Below are positions 10,702 through 22,632 of a stretch of DNA of 64,000 nucleotides, one piece after another; positions within the stretch are counted from its first letter, which is position 1; the number at the start of each line of letters is the position of its first letter. The stretch comes from Mycoplasmopsis cynos (GTDB taxonomy: Bacteria; Bacillota_I; Bacilli_A; Mycoplasmatales; Metamycoplasmataceae): NCBI RefSeq assembly GCF_900660545.1, contig NZ_LR214986.1:922660-986659 (forward strand), given 5' to 3'. The notes under the pieces were generated by a model. The model did not search any database. It saw only the letters and a list, made by a program, of their open reading frames with translations, and was not told the origin of the DNA. Made by a program: the position numbers and the translations under genes.

Positions 10702-13557
10702 ATGGACCAAAAAAATAATAAAATAATAGTCACTGGAGCAAAAGAGAATAATCTTAAAAATGTTTCATTAGAAATACCTAAATATAAATTCATTGTCTTT
10801 ACTGGTCTTAGTGGCAGTGGTAAAAGTTCTTTAGCTTTTAACACTATTTATGAAGAAGGTAGAAGAAGATATATTGATTCATTAAACTCTTATTCTCGAA
10901 CATTTTTAGGCGGTACCAAGAAACCGAATGTTGAAAAAATTGAAGGACTTAGTCCATCTATATCTATTGAACAAAAAACTATTCACAATAATCCTAGATC
11001 AACCGTTGGTACAGTAACAGAAATCTATGACTATTTAAGACTACTTTATGCTAGGGTTGGTAAATCTTTTTGTCCAAATCATAATATTGAAATAACTTCT
11101 CAAACAACAAAAGACATCCTAAACACATTGTATAAGCAAAAAAATGGTTCTAAGTTGATTATTTATGCTCCTTTAATTGAAAATGAAAAAGGGACTCATG
11201 CAAACTTACTTGAACGTTTAAAAGTTGAAGGTTATATAAGAGTAAAAGTCGATAATAAAATCTATATGCTTCAAGATAAGATTGAGTTAGATAAAAATAC
11301 TAGACATAATATTGATTTAATCATTGATAGAGTTGAATTAGTTGAAGAAAAATATAACAGAATTGCAGAAGCTATAAATATTGCAACAGATAAAGCAAAA
11401 GGAATTGCGAAAATTGAAAACCTTGAGAATAATGAAATTTTAACTTTTTCAAAATTGCACGCTTGTATTTATAAAGATTTTTCAATTCCTAAAATCGAAA
11501 CTAGATTATTTTCATTCAATGCACCATATGGAATGTGTGAAAATTGTAAAGGTTTAGGAATTGAGTTTAAAGCTGACTTTGATGCTGTAATTCCTTTCAC
11601 ATGAAAAACAATTGAAAATGGCGCAATAAAATATTTTGAAAACACTGTTAATTCAAGTAATTTAGAGTGACAAGAATTTAATGCATTATTAAACCACTAT
11701 GATATTCCTCTTGATCTACCTATTGATGAAATTCCTGATCATAAATTGAAATATTTATTATATGGTTCTGGAGAAGAAAAAATTCAATTCGATATCGTTT
11801 CTTCTTCAAATAATAAATATCGCAAAAACCAAACAATTGAAGGGATACTAACAAAAATTGAACGCTTGTATTTTGAAACTACTTCAGATGCAAGAAGAGA
11901 GTATTTAAGTAAATATATGAGTTCTGTTGCTTGTCATTTATGTAAAGGAGCTAGATTAAACCCTTACGCTTTAAGCATCAAAATCTCACAAAAAAATATT
12001 TATCAAATGACACAATTATCGATTGCTGATATGCTATTAACATTTGAAAAAATTATTTATGAATTTGATGAATATCAAAAAACTATTTCGAACATTATTA
12101 CCACTGAAATAATCAACCGTTTGAGTTTCTTAAAAGATGTTGGTTTAGATTATTTAACTCTTGACAGAAGTGCTGAAACTCTTTCTGGGGGCGAAGCACA
12201 AAGAATTAGACTCGCAACTCAAATTGGTTCTAATTTAAGTGGTGTTTTATATGTTTTAGATGAACCTTCGATTGGACTCCATCAAAGAGATAATTTAAGA
12301 CTAATAAACACTATGAAAAAAATGGTTGATTTGGGTAATACTTTAATTGTTGTTGAACATGATGAAGAAACAATTTATGCAGCAGATCATATTGTTGATA
12401 TTGGCCCATTAGCAGGTGAAAATGGTGGACGAATAGTAGCAAGTGGGACATTACAAGACATTGTTAATTCCCCAGAATCAATTACAGGAAAATATATTTC
12501 AGGTGAATACAAAATTGAGGTTCCAAAATTTAGAAGAAGTGGAAATGGTAAATCAATAACTATTAAAGAAGCAAAAGAAAACAATCTTACAAACATTAAC
12601 GTAACTATTCCATTAGGTAAATTTGTATGTATAACCGGTGTTTCTGGAAGTGGAAAGAGTACATTAGTCAATGATATTTTAGTAAATGGATTTCATCAAA
12701 TGCAAGGTATTGTTGATGCCTTGCAAAGAAAAAAAGCTAAATTTAATAGTATTGATGGTCTAATCAATGTTGATAAAATTGTTTCAATTAGTCAATCACC
12801 AATAGGAAGAACTCCAAGAAGTAATCCCGCTACATACACAGGTGTTTTTGATGATATTAGAGATGTTTTTGCAAATGTTGAAGAATCAAGAGTAAGAGGT
12901 TATACAAAAGGAAGATTTAGTTTCAATACTGCTGGTGGAAGATGTGAAAAATGTTCTGGAGATGGTTATTTAATTATTGAAATGCATTTTTTGCCCAATG
13001 TTTATATAACTTGTGATCAATGCGATGGAAAACGATATGATCATGAAACATTAGAAATAAAGTATCAAAATAAAAATATTAATGATGTTTTAGAAATGAG
13101 TGTTGACTATGCAATTGAATTCTTTAGTTCTAAAACAAAAATTGTTGAAAAACTTTTATTTTTACAAGATGTTGGTCTTGGTTACATAAAACTTGGTCAA
13201 ATCTCAACAACCCTTTCTGGAGGCGAAGCTCAAAGAGTGAAGTTAGCAACTTACTTGCAGAAAAAACCTACTGGAAAAACAATATATGTATTAGATGAAC
13301 CAACAACCGGTCTACATATCCATGATGTAAAAAAATTAATAAATATTTTAAACAGAATTGTTAATAATGGAGATACTGTTGTTGTTATTGAGCATAATTT
13401 AGATGTTATCAAATCTTGTGATCATATAATCGACCTAGGTCCAGGAGGCGGTATTCATGGAGGGAGAATTGTTGCTACCGGAACACCAGAACAAGTTGCG
13501 CTAAATAAAAATAGTTATACAGGCGAATTTTTAGAAAAAGTTTTAAGCCAAAAATAA
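10702..13557 (+). CDS. uvrA: excinuclease ABC subunit A
   Basis: The damage-recognition ATPase of nucleotide excision repair; works with UvrB and UvrC. The 951-aa protein has two ABC modules, with Walker A GLSGSGKS at 35-42 and GVSGSGKS at about 646-653, signature LSGGEAQR twice, and zinc-finger cysteines CENCKGLG and CEKCSGDG...CDQCDG. TGA codons at 11602-11604 and 11668-11670 are Trp. A strong ribosome site (AGAAGGAG) lies 7 nt before the ATG. It is divergent from the membrane-protein gene and followed by hprK after 69 nt. Confidence 0.97.
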
Positions 13558-13626
13558 TATGGAAAAGATTGTTTTAAAAAAATAGTAAAGTTTAATATAT
13601 AATTAAATATATTAAATAGAGGAATT

Positions 13627-14562
13627 ATGATTAAAAATAAAAAAGTTAGTGTTAAAGAATTGATTGATTTCTTTAGCTTAAAACTAATCAATAAAAATAA
13701 AGATAAAATTTATTATAACTACATTTATCGACCCGCCATTAAAAGATTAGGATTAGAATTATCTCAATCAATTAACAATGAAAGAATAAACAAGAACACG
13801 ATCGCCTGAGGAACAAGTGAGTCATTTTGGTTTCAAAAAATTGGTAAATCGGCTTCTATAAAAGCAATTGACAATGTTTTCTCACAAAAGCCGCCTATTG
13901 TTATCCTATCAAAGGGTGTTTCAAAACCTGCTTTAAATTGAATAGTACAAGTTGCAGATAAATATGGGGTTCCTATTTGCTTAACTAGAGTTAGTACTTC
14001 ATTACTTTCTACAAATGTTGGATCATATTTAAATAATTATTTTTTAGATGAAATACAAGTTCATGCTTGTTTAGTTATGGTTGGAGGAACTGGTGTTTTA
14101 ATAATTGGTCAAAGTGGTGTAGGTAAATCTGAAGCTGCTTTAGAATTGATTCAACGTGGCCATATATTTATTAGTGATGATTCTGTTTTAATTCAAGATA
14201 ACGGAAATATTTTTATTGGTCGCTCGCCAAAAATAACTAAAAATATGCTAGAAGTCCGGGGAATAGGTTTAATTGATGTAAAATATATTTATGGGGTTAA
14301 ATCTGTTGCTTCTTCATCAGTTATTGACTTAGTTGTTGAATTAGTTAAAACAGATAAACAAACAGAATTAGATCGTTTAGGAATTGATTTTTTAAAATAT
14401 CCTGTTTTTGGTAGATATATAAATAAAATCCAAATCCCTATTAAAGAGGGAGGGTCTGCTGCTTCGTTAATTGAAACTGCTGTAGGTTTTTATTTATCTA
14501 AAAAAGACGGATTAAATGTAATACAAGAAATAGAAAAAAGGAGGTTAGAAAACAATGACTAA
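13627..14562 (+). CDS. hprK: HPr kinase/phosphorylase
   Basis: Bifunctional enzyme that phosphorylates or dephosphorylates Ser46 of HPr, linking sugar uptake to metabolism. The 311-aa product has the P-loop GQSGVGKS at 161-168, followed by a SDDSV segment and the EVRGIGLIDV signature near residue 215. TGA codons at 13807-13809 and others are Trp. The start is preceded by AGAGGAA. It overlaps lgt by 8 nt and heads the hprK-lgt-trxB operon common in mollicutes and Firmicutes. Confidence 0.95.
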
Positions 14563-15541
14563 TTTAATTGCACCAAGTTATGTCCCTGATATAGCTTTTC
14601 GCGAAGGAACACCAAGTATTTTATTTACTATCGGGTCATTTACTTTTTATACATATTCATTAATGATTATGTCTGGTTATTTAGCATCAATTTTAACTAT
14701 TTTATTCTTTTGAAAAAGAGAAAAATTAAAAATGGATGTTTTATATGGATTAATTTTGATCACAGTACCAATGGGAATCATTGGTTCACGTTTAGGTTTT
14801 GTTTTTGAAGAATTAATTTATAGTCCAAATCCATTTTTAGGTTCTGCTTGATACGCGATTTGAGATGGTGGTTTAAGTATTCAAGGTGGTGTATTCTTCA
14901 CAATGATTGCTGATTTAATATATGCTTATACCAAAAGAGACCAAATCGATATTAGAAAAGGAATTTCAATAATTATCCCAACAATTTTAGTCGGTCAATT
15001 CCTCGGAAGATTTGGTAATTATGGTAACCATGAAGTTTATGGAAAAATAGATTGAACTGGTGCTTCATCAATAATATTCGGAAAATCTTTTGCAAATAAT
15101 TTATATATCTCAGATTCATACACAGATGCTTTAGGATTAAAAGGAGCTTATAGATATCCATTATTCTTATATGAAGGATTAGCGAATCTAGTTGGATACT
15201 TATTAATTGTTTGAGTATTTAATTTATTATGAACCTTTAAACCAGGAGCAACAGCTGGATTATATTTACTTTGATATGGTATATTAAGACTTGCCTTAGA
15301 ACCATTAAGACAAGAATCATATTTATACTACTCAATTATAGCTATTGGTTTTGCTATCGCCGGAATGTTAATATTTATATATTATCAATTCTGAGGAAGA
15401 ATTACATATAAAACAACATATTATAAAAAAATTTTTAAACACTATGAGTATGAATATCCTGAATACTACATAGCTTATGTAAAAAGAACAACATTTACTC
15501 ATTTATTCAAAAGAGTTTTATCATATACATGAGTTAAATAA
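14555..15541 (+). CDS. lgt: prolipoprotein diacylglyceryl transferase
   Basis: Membrane enzyme that attaches diacylglycerol to the lipobox Cys of prolipoproteins. The 328-aa product has about seven hydrophobic helices and the Lgt signature FLGRFGNYGNHEVYGK near residue 150. It contains many TGA-Trp codons, so no standard-code frame covers it. A ribosome site (GGAGG) lies inside the end of hprK, 9-10 nt before the ATG, and the 8-nt overlap implies coupling. The C-terminal extension after the last helix is long and basic. Substrates in this window include the P60-like lipoprotein. Confidence 0.95.
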
Positions 15542-15555
15542 ATAAAGGAGAGAAA

Positions 15556-16482
15556 ATGGAAAAAATTTATGATCTTGCCATTATAGGTGCTGGTCCAGCT
15601 GGATTAAATGCAGCCCTTTACGCTTCAAGAGCAAACCTAGATGTTATTTTTGTTGAAAAAGGCGCACCAGGAGGAAAATTATCATCAACAAATAAAATAG
15701 AAAACTGATTAGGAACAGAAATAGTAGAAGGGTGACAATTAGCGACTAGCTTTTTTGATCACAGTAAAAAATATGGTGCAAAATATCAATACGGGGAAGT
15801 TATAGAATTAATAAACCATTCAGATTTTAAAAAAGAATTAGTTTTATCTAATGGAACATCAATTTTTAGTAAGACAGTTCTTATTGCATCAGGAATGAAA
15901 AATAGAGAACCAAATTTTATTGAAAATATTGAAAAATATTACCATAATGGAGTGAGTTTTTGTGCAATTTGCGATGGGCCATTATTCAAAAACTATCCAA
16001 CACTTATTTTGGGTGCAGGAAATTCCGCTGTCGAAGAAGGAACATATCTTACCAAAATTGCTTCACATGTTTATTTTGTAATTCGTGATCAAGAATTTAC
16101 CGCTGAAAAAAGATTAGTAGATGATTTAATGAAATCAAAAAACATCACTATATTTAGACAAAGCCAAATTGTTAGTTTAGAAGGTGAAAAACAACTTGAA
16201 AAAGCCATTATTAAAAATAATGTTACTGGAAAAGAAACAACTATTGAAATTGCATCATTTTTCCCTTATATCGGAATGGAAGCAACAACAAAATTCATTA
16301 AAGATTTAGATATTACTGATGAAAAAGGTTTTATTATCACAGATGAAAATATGCAAACTAAAATAAAAGGAATTTTTGCAGCCGGTGATATTAGAAAAAA
16401 AGAAATTCGTCAAATCGTTACAGCTGTTGGCGATGGAGCTATTGCTGCAAAGAAAATTTCAGATTTACTTAATTCATTATAA
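15556..16482 (+). CDS. trxB: thioredoxin reductase
   Basis: FAD-dependent enzyme that passes electrons from NADPH to thioredoxin. The 308-aa protein has the FAD-binding GAGPAGLNAALYASR near residue 12, the redox-active motif C136-A-I-C139 followed by DGP, the NADPH-binding GAGNSAVEEG near residue 155, and the C-terminal GIFAAGDI...QIVTAVGDGAIAA FAD segment. A ribosome site GGAGAG lies 4-5 nt upstream. It is the last gene of the hprK operon and ends before a strong terminator. Confidence 0.95.
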
Positions 16483-16558
16483 ATCACATATTTTTACTTT
16501 TGAATTTCAAATATGAACAGAATGCTTAAAATTGCTTAATAAAACAACAACCATTAAT

Positions 16559-16606
16559 AAAGTAGAAAAATATTCGGATTTTGTCTGAATATTTTTTCTA
16601 CTTTAA
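16559..16606. terminator. bidirectional terminator after trxB
   Basis: A long inverted repeat: AAAGTAGAAAAA at 16559-16570 pairs with the sequence ending near 16605, with AT-rich flanks on both sides. It ends the hprK-lgt-trxB transcript and can also stop transcription from the res side. Confidence 0.75.
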
Positions 16607-16615
16607 AAAGATTTA

Positions 16616-16853
16616 TTTTTCTTCTAATACTTGGGCAGTAATAATTTCTTTTAATGAAATATTATAATTAGTTTTTATTCTATCATGTGTGCTATGAGTT
16701 TTTGGATCAATAATTTGCAGTTTTTCATTAATGTCTTGAATTAAACTTGCTCTTGCAAAATAAAGTGTGCAATTAATTTTATTCTTTATTTTTATAATTT
16801 TAACTAGGCAAACACAAAGTGTTAATTTAAAAGTATTATTTTTATTATTTATA
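16616..16853 (-). pseudogene. duplicated C-terminal fragment of a type III res gene
   Basis: The minus-strand translation contains KLTLCVCLVKI, LYFARASLIQDINEKLQ and HDRIKTNYNISLKEI. These align with KLTLCICLVEQ, LYFAGASTITSLNEKLQ and HDKIKSDYYFSLNDI at the end of the intact res gene 400 bases away. Only the last 75 or so codons are present, beyond the nuclease motif, so the fragment cannot work alone. It ends in its own TAA. The sequences are clearly diverged, so this is either an old duplication or the leftover of a second type III locus. Confidence 0.8.
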
Positions 16854-16854
16854 G

Positions 16855-17023
16855 ATTGGGAAAAATCACTCGGAAGTGTCCAAATGATTTTCCCAATATA
16901 ATTTTAATTTTATATTTTGTTTAGAAAATGCCCCCCATTCAAACACGAAGAAACTTAATTGTTTATATGTTCGAGTGGAGGGGGGTTTTAATTAAACTCT
17001 TGTACCTGACTTTATAATTCAGC
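16855..17023 (-). mobile_element. IS30-family terminal remnant (solo left end)
   Basis: The stretch contains, in inverted orientation, the same three parts as the left end of the IS at 28157. A hairpin at 16855-16897 stands in the place of the IS hairpin beside the transposase ribosome site. A C6/G6 hairpin follows at 16931-16985. A terminal repeat lies at about 16990-17023 and matches 28 of 34 bases of the IS end. The AT-rich spacer between the hairpins is also similar. No transposase or second end is present. The remnant ends 3 nt from the res stop codon. Confidence 0.75.
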
Positions 17024-17026
17024 CTT

Positions 17027-19357
17027 TTATTTATTCCAACTTAATATGTCGTTCAATGAAAAATAGTAATCACTCTTAATTTTATCGTGTAATTTTACGG
17101 AATTGCTTTTAGTTTCTTGTAACTTTTCATTTAGCGAAGTTATTGTACTTGCACCTGCAAAATATAAATTATACTCGTCCTTTTTTTGTTCAACTAAACA
17201 AATGCAAAGAGTTAATTTAATATTATTATTCTTATTTTGCTTTATGTAATTTAAATACTCTTGATAAAGTTTTTTAGTTTTTTCTTCATCTATATCATTA
17301 TTATAAGTTTTAATTTCTAGATAAACAAAGTGATCATTACTTTTTATTAAAAAGTCTGGGTATGAGTTAGCTACTTCTAGCTCACTAGTTATATATTGAA
17401 AATTTACTCCATTATTAACTGGATTTTTTGATCAAACTTTTACATTTTTGTTGATCCTAATAACATCTTTAAGTTTTTTAACAAATAATTTTTCTGAATT
17501 TGAATCTAATCTAAATTCGACTTCTTCTAATAAGTTATCTCTATATGCAAATTCTTCATTAGATTTTATTATATTTTTAAAATCTCCATAATCATTCATA
17601 TAAGCTGGTAAAAGGTTATTTTGATCTAGTTTATAAGTGATTGAATTTTGTGATATTTCCTTTTGAAATTGTTTGTTGTAAGTTTCTTTTAATAAGTCAC
17701 CGAACCTTTTAATAAAAATAAACCAGAATATGTGTTTGTTAATTTTTTCTTTCAAATTCATATCATAAAAGTTTCAAATAAATTCTAATATTTTATTAGT
17801 TAGATAATTTCTAAATTGACAAAGTGATTTTTTATTGTAAATTTCAAGTTCAAGTAAATTGTAAATTTTACTGCTTACAAACAAGCTTTTTCCATATGTT
17901 TTTGACTCATTTATAATAAAACCATTTTCTTTAAATTGATTTTTAATAGACATACATTTTTGATCAAAAATTTCTTTATTAAAGTGATTTTTATTTTCAA
18001 GTTCTTTCAAGATTTCTGCACTATAAACTTCTTCATCAATTAACTTATTCTTATATTTTAATTCAATGCTTCCTGAAATAAATTCCTCAGAAACAAATTT
18101 TTCTTTTAAAATAAATGATTTTGATGATTCTTCTTTAATATTCACATTACTATATAAATAATAATTTTTTGCAATAGATGTTTCATGGAAATCAAACCCA
18201 GGAAATGGGTTTCTTTTGATTCTTCCAATTGTTTGAATACTTAAATTACTTGATGAGATATGTCTTAATTGCACTAACATACATGCTCTAGGTATATTTC
18301 ATCCTGTTGCTGGACCTACCTTAAAAATAATTACATCAACTGGTGATGAATCTTTGGAAATGTCTCTTAGTGAATAATTTGCTTTATGTCTTAAATTACT
18401 ATCTTTGTTATTTTGGTCAAAATATTTTACTCATGATAAATTATTCTTTTCTAATGTTTTTATAATTAAATCAATGTTTTGGTCAAAAATTAAACTTTTT
18501 TCTTTATCAGAACTATCATTATCAACTTGAATAAGCATAGCAGGGTTAATTCCAACTAGTCCGGGTTCAATAATATTATCATTATATTTTTCTTTTATTA
18601 TTTTAAATTCTTCACATGCTTTTTGTAAAATGACTTCATTATCTAATAAACTACCATCTTCAATATTTTTGTTGTAATATTTCTTGTTTTTTAATAATTG
18701 AATTCTATCATTAAGTAATTCATCTTCAGTTAATTCAATTAAATTATGGTCGGTTTTTGGTGTTGCAGTCATTTTAACAATAAAATGAGCAGAATTTTGC
18801 ATTTTTTCTTCAAAATTCTTTTCATATTGATTAGTTTTTTTAACTTCGGCACCAATATGTGCTTCATCACGAATGTAAATTAGTTTATATCCGTTTAATC
18901 TAATTTCTCCTAAAAAAGATTCTATTGATCCTTGTTCTGATAAAATAGAGTTTTTTCTAAAAGAAGCTCCCCCCATTATGTATAAATGATTTTCCTTAGC
19001 AAAAAATTGATAGTTTTTTTCTACTTTAGAATTTTTAGATATATTTGATGGACTTTCAATTCTTTCAATTTGAATATCCTTGTTTAAAAGATAATCTTTA
19101 TAGCTTTTAAAACTCTCTTCCATTTGTTTTGGTAATTCAGCACTTGATAAAGTAACTATTACAAAAACAAGTTTTTGGTCACTCTCTAATTTACTTCATT
19201 CAATTAATTGGTCAACATAATTAAGCATCATAAAAGTTTTACCAGAACCTGTTGGAGCCTTAAAATATGTTGCATCAGGAATATTTGATTTTATACTATT
19301 AAGTGTTTTATTAACCAAAGCATTAATTACACGAGATTGAGAATTAGTTAGATTCAT
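17027..19357 (-). CDS. type III restriction enzyme, Res subunit
   Basis: A 776-aa DNA translocase and nuclease that acts with Mod. Superfamily 2 helicase motifs are clear: KAPTGSGKTF near residue 32, DEAH within YIRDEAHIGAE, MTATPKT, and QTIGRIKRNPFPG. The C-terminal nuclease motif is PDFLIKSNDHFVYLEIK, a PD-(D/E)xK site. Five or more TGA codons are Trp and I found no true stop inside. The start lies within the end of mod (14-nt overlap), so Res is translationally coupled to Mod. If mod is OFF, Res may be poorly translated, which would avoid cleavage without methylation. Confidence 0.92.
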
Positions 19358-21027
19358 TATTTTCCTTTAATTGTGGTTTTAATGATAATAATGAATTTAA
19401 TAAATTAGTATAGTCTTTTTCATTTTCTTCACTAAGCGAATTCACTCCAAAATCTTTTAATAATTTAATTAATTCTTTTACAATTTCTTTAACATCAATA
19501 TTATTAAATAAACTAATATCATAATATTTTATGTTATAAACATTTAAATTAGATTTATATGGCTCGTTTTTGTTAGCTCATTCAAAAGTTTCGCCTTTTG
19601 ATCCTATCCCGTGATTTATTCTGTAAAGTCTTTCATAATTTACATCTAAACCAATATTATTTTCGTTGTTTGTGACTAATGTGAAAGTTCTACTTCCGCC
19701 ATCTTCTTTGTTAAGATCCAAAACGGCATGAGCAGTAGTACCGGAACCTGCGAAGAAATCTAAAATTCTAGCATTTGGTTTATTTAATACCTTCAATATT
19801 AAATTTATTAATGATATTGGTTTTGCTGTATTAAAATCAGCATAATTCAAAATAGAATCTAGTAAAACATTTCCAGATCGTGTGCTAATCTTCTCTGATA
19901 AAAATATATTTTTTAACTTATAGCTAAATTTTCTTACTTTGGTATATATTTTAAACTGACCTTTTATTTCTAAAACTTCTAGATTATAGCTTTCATTATT
20001 TATTTTTTCTTTACCCCACCTTCAAACGCCATTAACGCCATATTTATTTTTGGGTGGATAAATTGTTGAATAATTTTCTTTATAAATAGTTGTTATCTCT
20101 TTCCCATTTGTAAATATTGGAAAATATAAATTCGGACGAGTTTTTTCATTAAATGCTTTTATATTTGTGTTATAAAGCTCATTTTGTATTATGTACTTTC
20201 CAAATTTATCTTCTTTAATTTCTAAATCTTTCTTTTCATAAATAGAAGGCATCAATTTTGTTGCATATTCTCAATCTATATTAAAATCCTGGTAAAATTC
20301 TTCGCTTTTCCTATACATTAAAATATATTCAAAAGTTTCTGAAACAGCCTTATCACCAGCAATTTGTCTTCCTTTCTTGTTCGAAATTCAAACAAAATTA
20401 GTAATAAAATTCTCTTCACCAAAAATTTCATCCATCAAAACTTTTAAATAGGCTTGTTCCGCATCATCAATTGATACAAAAATTACTCCATCATCTTTGA
20501 GAAGTTCTTTAGCTAGTTTTAACCGTTCATTCATTAAATTCAATCAACCATTTCGAGAATATTTGTCTCTATAAACAAATTTGGCTGCTTGAACATTTTC
20601 TTTATCATTTGCAATGGAATTTCCATCATTTTTTGTTGCTTCTGTATTATAAGGAGGATCAATATAAATTAAATCGTACTTAGCTGGCTCACCAGCTCTC
20701 TCTCTCTCTCTCTATGAGCAATAAGTTCTTTAATGCGTCATAGTTCTCTCCTATTAATAAAGTATTTTCCTTTGTTTTGTTTTCATCTAAAACAAAACTA
20801 AGATTGTTATCTTTTTCTAATAATGCAATAGTTTGAGAATTTGATTCAGGTGCTGAATCAAATCTAAATCCTGTTTTTATTCTTTGTGCTATAAATTGAA
20901 AAACATATTCCAAGTCTTTATCTTCGAATTTTTCTAAAATTCTTATAGCTAAATCTTTTTGATCTTGGTTCAATTCTTTTGACGAAATTTCATAAATTAA
21001 ACCTTTAAACTTTTCTAATAATTCCAT
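19344..21027 (-). CDS. type III DNA methyltransferase Mod, phase-variable, OFF in this sequence
   Basis: N6-adenine methyltransferase and specificity subunit. The 5' part (21027 down to a TAA at 20680) encodes 115 residues from an ATG with an AGGAGG site. It runs into an (AG)9 tract after ENYDALKNLLLI and stops soon after. The 3' part, in another frame from about 20713 to 19344, encodes AKYDLIYIDPPYNT (motif IV) and LDFFAGSGTTAHAVL (motif I). One more AG unit, or two fewer, would join them in a protein of about 560 aa (my frame calculation). Both halves are otherwise open with TGA as Trp, so this is a switchable gene rather than a decayed one. The start at 21027 is preferred over 21063 because of the ribosome site. 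Confidence 0.9.
20696..20713 (-). repeat. (AG)9 phase-variation tract in mod
   Basis: Nine tandem AG units on the coding strand (CT on the plus strand) sit inside the mod reading frame. Counting codons, nine units put the 5' and 3' halves out of frame; ten or seven would restore it. Confidence 0.9.
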
Positions 21028-21113
21028 TGATCCTCCTGTAATATATTTTTTATATTTTATCATTTAGATATTTTTTAGTGAATGAAAAACCAAAAATTAA
21101 CTTTAATTTCCAT

Positions 21114-21152
21114 TAAAAAAACTTCTAGCACATAAAAGTATTAGAAGTTTTT
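21114..21152 (-). terminator. intrinsic terminator after lysS
   Basis: AAACTTCTA pairs with TAGAAGTTT around a loop of about 12 nt, with A- and T-runs outside. It follows the lysS stop and also shields the mod promoter region. Confidence 0.8.
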
Positions 21153-21156
21153 TGAT

Positions 21157-22623
<1,467 letters not shown>

Positions 22624-22632
22624 AATAACCTC

